A stretch of 64,000 nucleotides of DNA from DATBSL01 sp963729875 (GCA_963729875.1 CAVSPR010000002.1:682001-746000); one strand, 5' to 3'; shown: positions 1 to 8,587, counted from the first letter of the stretch. Notes: a model not told the origin generated them from the sequence alone. Numbers and translations are program-made.

Positions 1-251
1 CCGGTGAACGCGATCCACTTCCCGTCCGGCGAGAACTTCGGGAACAGCTCGAGGCCGGGGTGGGTCGTGAGCCGCGTGGCGTTGCCGCCCTTCGCCGGCG
101 CCGTCCAGATGTCCCCGGCATGGCAGAAGGCGACGCGGTCGCCGGCGATGTCGGGGAAGCGCAGGAGCTTCGTCTGTGCCGCCGCGGAGGGCGGCAGGAG
201 CGCCGCGCCCGCGGCGATCAGCCCGGCGGCCACGTTCAATCGAATGGACAT
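1..251 (-). CDS. Tricorn/TolB-type beta-propeller protein, N-terminal part (runs off window)
   Basis: Only the first 83 residues are in the window. They begin with a signal peptide (MSIRLNVAAGLIAAGAAL, then a likely cut after AAAQ). Next comes a propeller blade of the PD40 type: the stretches DIAGDRVAFCHAGDIW and FSPDGKWIAFTG have the FSPDG core typical of WD40-like PD40 repeats. This start is the usual N-terminus of secreted tricorn-like S41 peptidases and TolB-like proteins in Acidobacteriota; which one cannot be told without the rest. The ATG has GAGG about 8 bases upstream. The 267 bases between it and the DUF4097 gene on the same strand hold no other gene that I can support. Confidence 0.72.
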   Translation of the reverse strand, partial: MSIRLNVAAGLIAAGAALLPPSAAAQTKLLRFPDIAGDRVAFCHAGDIWTAPAKGGNATRLTTHPGLELFPKFSPDGKWIAFT

Positions 252-518
252 GAGTGCACCTCTTGGACGGGAGAATCCTACGTCAAGGTCGGGATCTGGA
301 GTGGGGTGGGGAAGTCGGTGGCAGGGAGCGGCTGCTCTCGGTATCTGCCAAGGGCGGGCGAGGGCGCCGCAGCGAGCGACTGAGGAGCGGCGCCCGTCGT
401 GGGTCGTGCGCCGCGACGATGAGTGAGCGCCTCGGCACTCCGTTGACCGGCGAGGCGCAAACGAGGGAGCCGAGCCGAAGTGCAGCCTCGCCCGCCCCCA
501 CGGCCGACAGGAACGCCT

Positions 519-1304
519 TCAGCTCTTCTTGGCGCCGGCCTTGCGGAGCTCGATGCCGCCGTTCACGGTCTCCATCTCGAGCCGGCGCCCGCCGGACCCG
601 ATCGTGCCCTCGAGCTTCCGCCGCGAGATCCGCCCCGTGACGGTGAGCGGGAAGTCGGTCTCGATGTCGCCGTTGACGGTGGACGCCCTCACGTCGGCGC
701 TCAGGCCCTCGGGCAGGACGACCTCGACGCCGCCATTGACGGTCTTGAGCGTCAGCGTGCCGTTCCAGTCGGCCCGGCCGAGCCGCGCGGTGATGCCGCC
801 GTTCACCGTCTCGGCGCGGGCGGTGCCGGCCGCGTCGAGGTCGATGCCTCCGTTGACCGTGTGCGCCTCGGCGTCGGCGGTGATGCCCCGCGCGTCGATG
901 CCGCCGTTGACCGTCCGGCCCACGAAGCGCACGCCGGCGGGGACGGTCACCCGGAACTCGACGGTGACGTCGTTGTCCTTGACGTTCATCCGCCCGCCCT
1001 CGCCGGGCTTGCACTCGTTGGGCGCCCCGGTCGACGGGTAGACGGCGCAGATCGTCACGCCGCCGGCGTGCTCCACGACCTCGATCTTCACCTCGGACGG
1101 GTCGCTCTTGCGGCCCTTCTTGACCGCGGTGACCTCGACCTCGGTCCCGCCGCCGGTCGCCGTGATGCCACCGTTGACGCCCTTGATCTCGACCGCGCCG
1201 TCCGCCGCGACCTTCCCCTTCCAGTGGAACTCCTCCTGCCCCGCCCAGGCGGGCACTGCGAGCGTCGCTGCCGCCAACGCGGCCAGGATCGTCGTGCGCT
1301 TCAT
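519..1304 (-). CDS. Secreted DUF4097-family beta-repeat protein
   Basis: A 261-residue exported protein. It has a clean signal peptide (MKRTTILAALAAATLAVPAWAG) followed by a right-handed beta-helix-like array in which TVNGG or TVNGD recurs about six times from residue 130 to the end. This spacing of a V-N-G-x turn every 16-25 residues is the hallmark of DUF4097/DUF2807 adhesin-like proteins. The Cys pair (ICAVYPS...NECKPG) sits before the repeats. It lies 28 bases downstream of a paralogous gene and is probably the last gene of an ECF sigma operon starting at 3488. Its molecular role is unknown; a cell-envelope structural or binding role is inferred. Confidence 0.85.
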   Translation of the reverse strand: MKRTTILAALAAATLAVPAWAGQEEFHWKGKVAADGAVEIKGVNGGITATGGGTEVEVTAVKKGRKSDPSEVKIEVVEHAGGVTICAVYPSTGAPNECKPGEGGRMNVKDNDVTVEFRVTVPAGVRFVGRTVNGGIDARGITADAEAHTVNGGIDLDAAGTARAETVNGGITARLGRADWNGTLTLKTVNGGVEVVLPEGLSADVRASTVNGDIETDFPLTVTGRISRRKLEGTIGSGGRRLEMETVNGGIELRKAGAKKS

Positions 1305-1332
1305 GGCTCCTCTTCCTTTCCGGGCTCGGCCG

Positions 1333-2210
1333 CTACGGCCGCTTGAGGATGTTCACGGCCCCCGAGAGCGTCTCCACGGTGATGCGAGCGCCCCCCGAGC
1401 CGGTGGTGAACGAGAGCTCCTGGCCGGGCGTCCACTGGCTCTTCTTCTCGGCGGCGGGGCCGAGCTCGTTCGTGATCGCGCCGCTGAAGGTGGAGATCGA
1501 GAAGTCGGCGCCGAACCCCGCAGGCAGGACGAGATCGACCGACCCGCTCACCGACTCCGCCGACAGGGTGGCGCGGGCGGCGAGACTCCCCTCGAACCGC
1601 ACGCCCCCCGACACCGACTCGAGGGTGACCCGGTCGAAGGAGCCGCCCGTCACCAGGAGCTTGCCGTTGACCGTCGAGGCCTCGAGCTCGCCGGAGGCGT
1701 CGCGGATCGTCACCCCTCCGTTGACGGCCTCGGCCTGGACGCGGCCGCCGGCCTTCGTCACCTCGATCGCCCCGTTGACGCTCTGGAGCTCGACGCCCTT
1801 CGCGGCGCCCGTCTGCGTGATCGAGCCGTTGACCGTCTCGGCACTCACCGACCCGGTCACCCCGGCCACGACGATCGTGGCCTGGAAGCCCTCGATGCTC
1901 ACGGCACTCCCGCCGGTACGAAGACCTCGATGTCGCTCTTGCCGGCCATGGGGTTGACGTGGTTCGACTCGACCTCGACGTGGACCTGCTTGTCCGTCCC
2001 GCTCAGGGTGAGCTCGCACTTCGAGCAGACGGTCCCCTTGACCTGGACCTCGGGGCGCTCCCAGCCCGTGACCTTCGTGGATCCGGACGTGTTCTCGATG
2101 CTGACCGTGCCGTCCGGCGCCGCGGGGTGCTTCTGGTCCACCGCGGTCTGGGCGGCGAGACCCGCGGGCCCGACGAGGATCGTGGCGAGGACGAGCGCTG
2201 CGCGCTTCAT
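1333..2210 (-). pseudogene. Second DUF4097-family protein, interrupted by a frameshift
   Basis: The first part (from 2210, signal peptide MKRAALVLATILVGPAGLAAQ) reads as a DUF4097 N-terminus but stops at 1899 with FVPAGVP. The repeat part continues at once in another frame (GSAVSIEGFQATIVVAG, then AETVNGS, QSVNGA, EAVNGG, STVNGK, ESVSGG) to 1333. One added base in the G-run near 1906-1914 would give one continuous protein of about 292 residues. A GTGA stop/start overlap exists at the junction, so two coupled proteins cannot be wholly excluded. A split in the middle of one fold makes a frameshift (real or sequencing error) more likely. It lies 19 bases after the anti-sigma gene. Confidence 0.75.
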
Positions 2211-2229
2211 GGTCTTGCTCCTGTTCTTC

Positions 2230-2901
2230 TCAAAGCGACGTCGACAGCTTCACGACGCGGCTCAGCACGTCCACCTTCTTGCGGTGGGTGGCGACCAGCA
2301 TCCGGCTGAGCTCGGGGCTCGAGGGGTCCTGGACGAGGGCCTGCCGCACCTCCGCGAGCGCGCGGTCGATCACCGCGAGGTTCGCCTCGACCGCGGCCAG
2401 GGTTTCCGGCTCGAGCCGGCCCTTTTGCTGCCGCAGGGCGTCGAGCAGGGCGGCGGCCGCGGCGTCGTAGTCTCGCTCCGCGGCGGCGAGCGAGGGGTCG
2501 GTCGCGGCCGGTGCCCCCGCCACCTGCACGGCCTCGGGGCTCGCGGGAGGGATCTCCACCTTGCGCACCTGCGACGGGGCGCGGCCGACCCAGAGGGCCG
2601 CGGCGAGGCCGATCGCCACCGTGGCCGCCGCGGCCAGGGCCCACGAGCTCCAGGCGCCCGCGGCGCGGGACCACGACTGCTCCCCCTCGAGCCGCCGGGC
2701 GATGCCCGGCCAGAGGTCCCGGGGCGGGGTGACGGATCGGGGAAGGGCCGCCGCGTGCGCGAGCACCTGCCGCAGCCGCCGCTCGCGCTCCCGGCAGAGG
2801 TCGCACGAGAGAAGGTGCGCCTCGACCTCGGAGGCAGCGCCGGCGTCGAGGACGCCGTCCACCCAGTCGTCGAGCCGCACGTCGAACTCCTGGCAGGTCA
2901 T
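2230..2901 (-). CDS. Zinc-finger (zf-HC2) anti-sigma factor
   Basis: A 223-residue single-pass membrane protein. Residues 1-45 form a zf-HC2 anti-sigma domain (MTCQEFDVRLDDWVDG, then the H-x3-C-x2-C pattern HLLSCDLC) that would hold the partner sigma factor in the cytoplasm. A single transmembrane helix lies near residues 85-105 (WALAAAATVAIGLAAALWV). The external C-terminal half is alanine-rich and helical (SLAAAERDYDAAAAALLDAL and onward) and may be the sensing part. The ATG overlaps the stop codon of the sigma gene (ATGA), the classical coupled layout. Confidence 0.9.
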   Translation of the reverse strand: MTCQEFDVRLDDWVDGVLDAGAASEVEAHLLSCDLCRERERRLRQVLAHAAALPRSVTPPRDLWPGIARRLEGEQSWSRAAGAWSSWALAAAATVAIGLAAALWVGRAPSQVRKVEIPPASPEAVQVAGAPAATDPSLAAAERDYDAAAAALLDALRQQKGRLEPETLAAVEANLAVIDRALAEVRQALVQDPSSPELSRMLVATHRKKVDVLSRVVKLSTSL

Positions 2902-3488
2902 GATCCGAGTGCCTCCCGCAGCAGCCTCCGGGCGCGGAAGAGCTGCGCCTTCGACGTCCCGGTGGCGAGGTTCAGCAGCGCCGCGATCTCCTCGTGAGTC
3001 CGGCCTTCCACGTCGTGGAGCACGAAGACGGACCGCGCCCCCGGCGGCAGCGCCGCCATCGCCCGCTCCAGGTCGAAGCCGGCCTCGGGCCGCGGCGCCG
3101 CCGGCGCGCGCTCGAGGCGGGCCGGGTCGTCGGTGGCGACGAAGCGGGCGTCGCGGCGCCGTCTCGACCGGCGCTCGCTGAGCGCCACATTCACCGCCAG
3201 GGGGTAGAGCCAGGTCGAGAAGGCGCTCTCGCCCCGGAAGCTTCCCAGCTTGCGCCACGCCCGGACGAAGACCTCCTGCGTCAGCTCCTCGGCCAGGGCG
3301 AAGTCGGACGACAGCCGCAGGCACAGCCCGAACACCTTCCTCTCGTTCTCACGGTAGAGACGCTCGAACGCCACGAGATCGCCCCGCTGGGCGTCGCGGA
3401 CGAGCCGTCTCTCGGTGGTGCGGCGGTCCTCGTCCTCACGCATGTGGGTCAGCGTTCCTCCGAGTACCACGCCCGCGAACCCCTCCAT
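2898..3488 (-). CDS. ECF-family RNA polymerase sigma factor
   Basis: A protein of up to 196 residues. The sigma-2 region is DLVAFERLYRENERKVFGLC with ALAEELTQEVFVRAWRKL; the sigma-4 region is ALPPGARSVFVLHDVEG with EEIAALLNLATGTSKAQLF, a helix-turn-helix binding the -35 element. It directs core polymerase to envelope genes and is presumably held by the anti-sigma factor encoded next. The first ATG has GGAG 7 bases upstream; an internal ATG at 3443 (MREDEDRRTT) is an alternative because the first 15 residues look non-conserved. It is the first gene of a four-gene operon ending with the DUF4097 proteins. Confidence 0.9.
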   Translation of the reverse strand: MEGFAGVVLGGTLTHMREDEDRRTTERRLVRDAQRGDLVAFERLYRENERKVFGLCLRLSSDFALAEELTQEVFVRAWRKLGSFRGESAFSTWLYPLAVNVALSERRSRRRRDARFVATDDPARLERAPAAPRPEAGFDLERAMAALPPGARSVFVLHDVEGRTHEEIAALLNLATGTSKAQLFRARRLLREALGS

Positions 3489-3633
3489 CGCTTTGCTCCG
3501 ATCCTTGAGATGCCGGAGAGGGGCCGGTGGTTTGAGTCGAGCCGGAGATGCAGACCGCAGATTGAAGATACGTAAAACGAGCTATTGATATCCATTACTA
3601 GACTCCAATTGGCACCTTCGCAGCCACCCTTCT
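3489..3633. other. AT-rich intergenic block with a tRNA 3'-arm-like remnant
   Basis: The bases from about 3556 to 3612 are far richer in A and T than anything nearby and probably hold the promoter of the sigma operon. Immediately beside it (about 3505-3545, plus strand) GGCCGGTGGTTTGAGTC resembles the T-arm of a tRNA, but the pairing strand is lost and there is no acceptor or anticodon arm. I see no intact gene here. Confidence 0.4.
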
Positions 3634-5069
3634 TCATCTCTGGCAGTCCTGGCCGGCTCGCGCGACCTCGTCGAGGAGGCTGCGCAGGTCGTCCTCTCGG
3701 GTGCGGAAGTTCACGATGGCGGTGCGCATCGCGGTCCGGCCCTTGAGAATCGTGGGGGCGAGGAAGAAGGCCCCGGTCCCGACCAGCCGGTTGACGATCT
3801 GCCGGTTGAGCCGGTCGAGGTCGGCCTCGGACAGGCCGACGGCCGGCGAGGGCGGTACCGGAAGCCCAGGATCGACAGGACCGGCTCCGAGAGGAGCTCG
3901 AAGTCCTCCCGGGCCCGTACCTCGTCGGCCAGGAAGCGCGCCATCGCCACGTCGTGCTCGACGGCGCGGGCGTAGCCGCGGCGCCCGTGGTGCTTGAGGC
4001 CGACCCACACTTTGAGGGCCTTGAATCCGCGGGAGAGCTCGGGCCCGCGCTCGTTGAAGAGGACCGGGCCGAGGACCGGGCTGTCCGGGTCGTGGACGAG
4101 GTACGGAGCCGGGCGGCGGAAGGCCTCGGCCATCCGTCCCGGATCGCGCACGAGCGTGGCGCCGGCCTCGTAGGGCACGTAGAGCCACTTGTGGGGGTCC
4201 GCGGCCACGGAGTCGGCCCTCTCGAGGCCGGCGAAGAGCGGTTTCAGCATCGGGGAGACCGACGCGAGCGCCCCGTAGGCCCCGTCCACGTGAAACCACA
4301 GCCCCTCGGCAGCGCAGAGGTCGGCCAGCTCGTCCAGCGGGTCGATGGCGCCGGTGTTCACCGTCCCGGCGTTGCCGACGACGATCGCCGGCCGCAGGCC
4401 CGCCTTGCGGTCGCCGGCGATCGCCTGCTTCAGCAGGTCCATCCGGATGCGGAAGCGGTCGTCCGTCGGGATCTTGCGCAGCTGCCTCCATCCGATGCCG
4501 AGGAGATCCACGGCCTTGTCGACACAGTTGTGGACCTCGTCCGACACGTAGACGACGAGCGGCGGCGTGCCCGCGAAGCCGTCCTCCCGCACGCCGGGCG
4601 CGACCGCGCGCCGGGCGGTCGCGAGGGCGGTGAAGTTCGCCATCGAGCCGCCGGAGGTGAGGATTCCCTCGGCCGTCGCCGGCAGGCCGAGGATCTCGGC
4701 GAGCCAGGCCACCACCCGCCTCTCGACGTGGATCGACGCGTGGTCCCCGCCCCAGCAGTTGCTGTTCATCGCCGAGGCGAGGTAGTCGGCCGCGGTGCCG
4801 ACCGGGTCGGCGGTGGCGTTGATGAAGGCGAAGAAGCGCGGGTGGGAGTTGCCGAAGGGGTGGGCGAGGACGCGGTCGCGCACCGCTTCGAGCACCGCCT
4901 CGATGGGCTGGCCGTCCTCGGGCAGCGGCTCGTCGAACAGCCCGGCCGCTTCGCCCACCTTGCCGAACACCGGCCTGTGCAGGAGCCCGGCGCGGTGGGC
5001 GGCCACGAGGTCCGCCGCCCGGTAGCCGAGGCGCCGCACCGCCTCGGGGTCGAGATCGAAGTCGTCCAT
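3634..5069 (-). pseudogene. PLP-dependent group II (aromatic-L-amino-acid/glutamate type) decarboxylase, frameshifted near the C-terminus
   Basis: This enzyme family removes the carboxyl group from an L-amino acid using pyridoxal phosphate. From the ATG at 5069 the family signs appear in order: HPRFFAFINA (residues 76-85), the cofactor aspartate in HVDGAYGAL (D262), and the Schiff-base lysine in ADPHKWLYVPYEAG (K294). Near 3848-3856 the reading frame breaks after SILGFRY; the expected C-terminus (LSEADLDRLNRQIVN ... FRTREDDLRSLLDE) continues in the neighbouring frame to 3634. Restoring one C gives about 478 residues, normal for the family. The substrate cannot be told from sequence. Divergent to the NFACT-R gene. 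Confidence 0.82.
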
Positions 5070-5132
5070 GCCGATTCCGCCTTGAGACGAGGTCGGGGCC
5101 GAGCGTAGCATGCCCGGCGGAGGGCCAAGTCG

Positions 5133-5525
5133 CTGGGCAGCAAGGGCAAGGGCTACCGGACTATCGAGTTCGAAGGGTTCGAGATCCTCGTCGGCAAGGG
5201 CGACGCCGATAACGACCGTCTCACCTTCGGGATCGCGGAGCCGCGCGACTTCTGGCTCCACGTGGCAGGACCGGCGGGCAGCCATGTCATCGTCCGCAAC
5301 CCCTTCGGCCTCGACGAGCTGCCGAAGGCCGTGGCCGAGCGGGCCGCTCAGCTCGCCGCCTGGCACTCGAAGGCCCGGGGGGCCCGGGGCAAGGTCGAGA
5401 TCCACCTCTGCCGGGTGGCCGACGTCCGCAAGCCGCGGGGGTTCGCTCCCGGCATGGTCCAGCTCAAGCGCTGGGACGTTGTGAAGGTGTACCCGAAGGG
5501 CCTCGAGGAGGCGGACGAGGAGTGA
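5133..5525 (+). CDS. Stand-alone NFACT-R (DUF814) domain protein, probable CTG start
   Basis: A 130-residue protein made only of the NFACT RNA-binding domain found at the C-terminus of RqcH/FbpA proteins: EGFEILVGKGDADND, RDFWLHVAG, GSHVIVRNP and AAWHSKARG are its conserved blocks. In RqcH this domain is thought to contact tRNA or ribosomes. No ATG, GTG or TTG lies in frame before residue 44. A CTG at 5133 gives an N-terminus beginning GSKGKGYRT, as I recall for relatives, and has GGAGGG at 5119-5124, 8 bases upstream. The alternative is the ATG at 5110 followed by a lost base near 5123. A TAGCAT hexamer at 5106-5111 is a possible -10 element. Confidence 0.7.
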   Translation: MGSKGKGYRTIEFEGFEILVGKGDADNDRLTFGIAEPRDFWLHVAGPAGSHVIVRNPFGLDELPKAVAERAAQLAAWHSKARGARGKVEIHLCRVADVRKPRGFAPGMVQLKRWDVVKVYPKGLEEADEE

Positions 5526-5568
5526 ACCCTCGCCCGGAGCACGGCGTCTGGCTTACCGAGGCTCCGAG

Positions 5569-6177
5569 GTGCTCCTGGATGAGGCCAATGCGATCGGTTG
5601 GGACCCCGGCGGATGTGCCGGACGGCTCCCCGGGGCGAGCCCCCCGGTGAGCCTCGACCCGGCGCTCGAGCGCGAGTTCGAGGAACGGCTGGCCGACTCG
5701 TCCATGCTGGCCTTCCGCGTGGCCCTCGGGGTCCTGCGGCACCGCGAAAACGCCGAGGACGTGGCCCAGGAGGCCTTCCTGCGGGCCCACCGGGCCTTCG
5801 CCTCGCTGCGCGACCGGGAGCGCTTCCGGCCGTGGCTCGTCCGGACGGCCTTCCGCCTGGCCCTCGACCGGCGGCGGGGCGAGAAGCGGCGCGGCCTCCG
5901 GGAGGAGGCCTTCGGGGCAGACCCGCCCGTCGCGGCGTCGGTCGAGGACGAGGTGGCCCGGCAGCAGGTCCGGGAGAGGGTGGCCGAGGCGGTGGACGCC
6001 CTGCCGGAGAAGCTGCGGATCGTGACGGTGCTCGCCGCGATCCAGGAGCACGACGTGTCGTCGGTGGCGCGGCTGCTGGAGCTGCCGGAGGGGACGGTCA
6101 AGTCCCGCCTGCACCTGGCGCGAAAGGCCCTGGCCGAGAGGTTGCGATGTCTTGTGAGCGATACCGCGAAGCGCTAG
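5569..6177 (+). CDS. ECF-family RNA polymerase sigma factor (second)
   Basis: A protein of up to 202 residues. Sigma-2 is visible as AENVAQEAFLRAHRAF-type sequence (ENAEDVAQEAFLRAH) and RFRPWLVRTAFRLALDRRR; sigma-4 as ALPEKLRIVTVLAAIQ and ARLLELPEGTVKSRLHLARKAL. The GTG at 5569 has GAGG 7 bases upstream; a GTG at 5647 (SLDPALEREFEE) would remove a poorly conserved N-terminus and is also possible. The 3' end overlaps the anti-sigma gene by 31 bases, so the pair should be made together. It is unlike the first sigma factor in this window outside the core motifs, so it is a separate ECF group rather than a local duplicate. Confidence 0.88.
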   Translation: MLLDEANAIGWDPGGCAGRLPGASPPVSLDPALEREFEERLADSSMLAFRVALGVLRHRENAEDVAQEAFLRAHRAFASLRDRERFRPWLVRTAFRLALDRRRGEKRRGLREEAFGADPPVAASVEDEVARQQVRERVAEAVDALPEKLRIVTVLAAIQEHDVSSVARLLELPEGTVKSRLHLARKALAERLRCLVSDTAKR

Positions 6178-6869
6178 CGGACGTGGCGGCGGGCGCGCCC
6201 GCCCCGGCCGGCGTCGAGGCGCACCTCGCCTCGTGCGACGCGTGCCGGGCCGAGGTCGGGGTGCTGCGGCGGGCGCTGGCTATGGCCGACGAAGAGATGG
6301 CCACCCTGCGGACCGCGGAGCCCTCGCCGGAGCTGGTCGTCCGCATCCGGCAAGCGGTGGCCGAGTCGGACGGGGCACCCGCGTGGCGCCTCGGCTGGCT
6401 GTGGCCGGCGGTGGCCGTGGCGGCAACCGTGGCCGTGGCCCTCGCGATCTGGCCGGGGCGTGGCCCGCAGCCCGGTGCGCCGGCCGCCTCGAACACGCGC
6501 CCGGAAAGGCCCGCCCCCGTGCTCCCGACGGTGCCCCCCGAGGCGCCGCACGAGGGATCCGCCGCTCCGGCCTCCTTCCCGACCGCGGCTCCCCTGCCGG
6601 CGCCCGAGGCTTCCACCGGCCCTGCGAGCCCTTCGTCGTCCCGCCGGCCCCGGGCTCCTTGGGGTGAGGCCCTTCCCGAGGTTCTCGTCCCCCCCGGCGA
6701 GGCCGAGGCCCTCCTGCGCTTCGCCGCGCACCTGCAGACACGCGTCGTCTCCCCGGACTCGCTTCTCGTCGCCGACCTGTCGGCCCCGCTGCCGGAGCCG
6801 AAAGACGTCGAGATCCGCCCGCTCGAGATCGTTCCCCTGGACCCGGCGGAGACGTCGGGTACGGACTGA
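6147..6869 (+). CDS. Zinc-finger anti-sigma factor, membrane-anchored
   Basis: A 240-residue protein. The N-terminus MSCERYREALADVAAG with HLASCDACRAEV gives the H-x3-C-x2-C zinc site of zf-HC2 anti-sigma domains. One transmembrane helix follows near residues 85-105 (LWPAVAVAATVAVALAIW). The external part is a long Pro/Ala-rich linker, then a conserved-looking end (EALLRFAAHLQTRVVSPDSL and IRPLEIVPLD). The start lies inside the end of the sigma gene. The external tail is the likely sensor but matches nothing I recognise. Confidence 0.85.
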   Translation: MSCERYREALADVAAGAPAPAGVEAHLASCDACRAEVGVLRRALAMADEEMATLRTAEPSPELVVRIRQAVAESDGAPAWRLGWLWPAVAVAATVAVALAIWPGRGPQPGAPAASNTRPERPAPVLPTVPPEAPHEGSAAPASFPTAAPLPAPEASTGPASPSSSRRPRAPWGEALPEVLVPPGEAEALLRFAAHLQTRVVSPDSLLVADLSAPLPEPKDVEIRPLEIVPLDPAETSGTD

Positions 6870-6882
6870 AAGGAGCCTGCTC

Positions 6883-7539
6883 ATGGCACGTCGTTCTCTC
6901 GTCACTCTCGCGGCCGCCGTGGCCCTTGCCGCCCTCGCGGTCCCCGGCCGCGCCCAGGAGCCGCCGCCGAGGCCGGAGGCCGCACCGAGGCCGGAGGCCG
7001 CGAAGGCGCCCGACGATCGGTCGGCCGAACGGGGCGGCATGCCAGGCTCGACCGTCCGGGTGAGTCTCGTGATTGCCCGCTACCAGGGCGACAAGAAGGT
7101 GGCGAGCCTCCCCTACACGCTCGTCGTCGGCACGGGCGGGGCGAGAACCCGCATGCGCATGGGTGTCGACACGCCCATCCCCGTGACGTCGTTCACTGCC
7201 TCCGACCAGGGTGGCTCGAAGCCCCCGACGGCCTTCCAGTACCGGAACGTGGGCACGAACGTCGACTGCGCCGTCTGGGAGCGCGGACGCATGAGCGAGG
7301 CCGGCCAGCGCGAGACGGTGTACAGGCTGAGCCTCAGCGTCGAGAACTCGTCCGCCTTCTCGGGACCCGAAGCCCGCACGGCGGGCGGAGGCGTGGAAGG
7401 CGCCCCTCTCTTCCGCCGGTTCGAAACGGCCATCGACGTGGGTCTGCACGACGGCCAGACCCTGCAGACGATCGCCTCGACCGACCCCGTCACCGGCGAG
7501 GTCGTGAAGATCGACGTCACCCTGAACGTCCTGAAGTGA
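6883..7539 (+). CDS. Secreted protein of unknown function in ECF sigma operon
   Basis: A 218-residue exported protein with signal peptide MARRSLVTLAAAVALAALAVPGRAQ, then a short Pro/Ala linker with a direct repeat (PRPEAA twice). The mature part is all-beta in pattern (VRVSLVIARYQGDKKV, LPYTLVVGTGG, RMRMGVDTPIPVTSF, FQYRNVGTNVDC, VYRLSLSVENSSAF, VVKIDVTLNVLK). I recall similar small secreted proteins beside ECF sigma genes in Acidobacteriota; no function is known to me. AGGAG at 6871-6875 lies 7 bases before the ATG. It is probably a regulon target carried in the sigma operon. A strong hairpin follows at 7563. Confidence 0.72.
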   Translation: MARRSLVTLAAAVALAALAVPGRAQEPPPRPEAAPRPEAAKAPDDRSAERGGMPGSTVRVSLVIARYQGDKKVASLPYTLVVGTGGARTRMRMGVDTPIPVTSFTASDQGGSKPPTAFQYRNVGTNVDCAVWERGRMSEAGQRETVYRLSLSVENSSAFSGPEARTAGGGVEGAPLFRRFETAIDVGLHDGQTLQTIASTDPVTGEVVKIDVTLNVLK

Positions 7540-7562
7540 CCGAACGCGCCGGCGTCGGTCAT

Positions 7563-7594
7563 CCCGAGGGCGGCGGGTCCGCGCCGCCCTCGGG
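7563..7594 (+). terminator. Perfect 13-bp hairpin after the second ECF operon
   Basis: CCCGAGGGCGGCG (7563-7575) pairs perfectly with 7582-7594 around a 6-base loop, 24 bases after the stop codon. No T-run follows, so it may slow polymerase or protect the 3' end rather than act as a classical terminator. From 7595 to 7835 I see no gene. Confidence 0.5.
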
Positions 7595-7835
7595 ACCTGC
7601 GTGCTCTCGCAAGCAGCGCCCCGATGACGACGGCGGATTCCTCCCGCTTTCTTTCACTTTCCTCTTGACAGGTTTCGAGATCGTACTCGCGCGATCCGCC
7701 TGACTTGCTCTGGAACGTGCGTGTGCAGGCGGAGGAGGCACTACCGGCCGCGCTTTCGGCGAAGGCGTCTTCGAAGGCCATCTCGTTCGCTGGTGCGCGA
7801 CACGAGGCTCGTCAGGAGGTTGGGAAACGCCTGCC

Positions 7836-7841
7836 TATATT
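7836..7841 (+). promoter_or_regulatory. -10 hexamer TATATT for leaderless start at 7848
   Basis: TATATT ends 6 bases before the ATG at 7848, so transcription would start at or next to the ATG. There is no Shine-Dalgarno between them. Confidence 0.5.
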
Positions 7842-7847
7842 GTCGGC

Positions 7848-8587
7848 ATGAGGAACACGCACGACCTGAAGTCGGTCCCCGATGAAGAGCTGCTCCATCG
7901 CCTCGCCGATCTCCTGCTGCAGTCGCGGCGCGTCGAAGCCGACCTCGTTGCCCACATCGGCGAGGTCGACGTGCGACGGCTCTATGCTCGCGAAGCCTCG
8001 CCCTCGTGCTGGCCGATGGGCGCCTGCACCTGACCGGGATCGCGAAGTTGGCGCCGCACCTGACCCGGGAGAACCGGGAGGCGCTCCTGAGGCGGGCCGT
8101 CCACCGGTCTAAGCGCGATATCGAAGAGCTCGTCGCGGCGCTGGCGCCCCTTCCAGATGCCCCGACCGTGATGCGTAAGCTGCCGGCCCGCCGGACGGAC
8201 ACGTCGCGCGTCCTCTTTGGGCCAGTCGACCCCGGCAAGGCCTCTCCGGCCCTCGAACTGCGTCCGGACGGAGTGGCCTCGGCCGACTCCGAGGTCCGTC
8301 TGGAAGCAGTCCCGGGGGTTGCCCCTCCAGATATGCCCCGGACGACGGTTGCACCCCTGGCCCCGGCCCGTTACAAGGTCCAGTTCACCGCGTCTGCCGA
8401 GTTGCACGACAAACTGCAAAGGTTGCAAGCCCTCATACGCTCCTCGGCACCCGACGCCGACCTGGCCGCGATCATCGAGCAGGCCGTCACTGAGAGCACC
8501 GCCGCCCTCGGGGGCTTCTCGAGGTGGCGCAGCCTTCCCCGCTGTGAAAACGCCGACAGCGTCATTGGTTCTACCGTGAGCTCGTGA
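7848..8587 (+). pseudogene. Decayed HNH-endonuclease-family gene
   Basis: The N-terminus (VPDEELLHRLADLLLQSRR, LVAHIGEVD, LYAREASPS) and the middle (VLADGRLHLTGIAKLAPHLT, EALLRRAVHRSKRDIEEL, VMRKLPARR, ELHDKLQRLQAL) match an HNH-endonuclease family that I know from Deltaproteobacteria and Acidobacteriota genomes. Three lesions are visible. About 33 residues expected between AREASPS and LADGRL are missing, with a frame change at about 8003. The C-terminus leaves the family after IIEQAVTE. The HNH catalytic domain itself (the Cys/His zinc region) is absent. It is a remnant of a repeated, probably mobile, gene family. Confidence 0.7.

Noticed and set aside
7665..7670. A perfect TTGACA that could be a -35 element
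   Set aside because: No acceptable -10 hexamer lies 15-19 bases downstream and the next gene has its own -10 at 7836.
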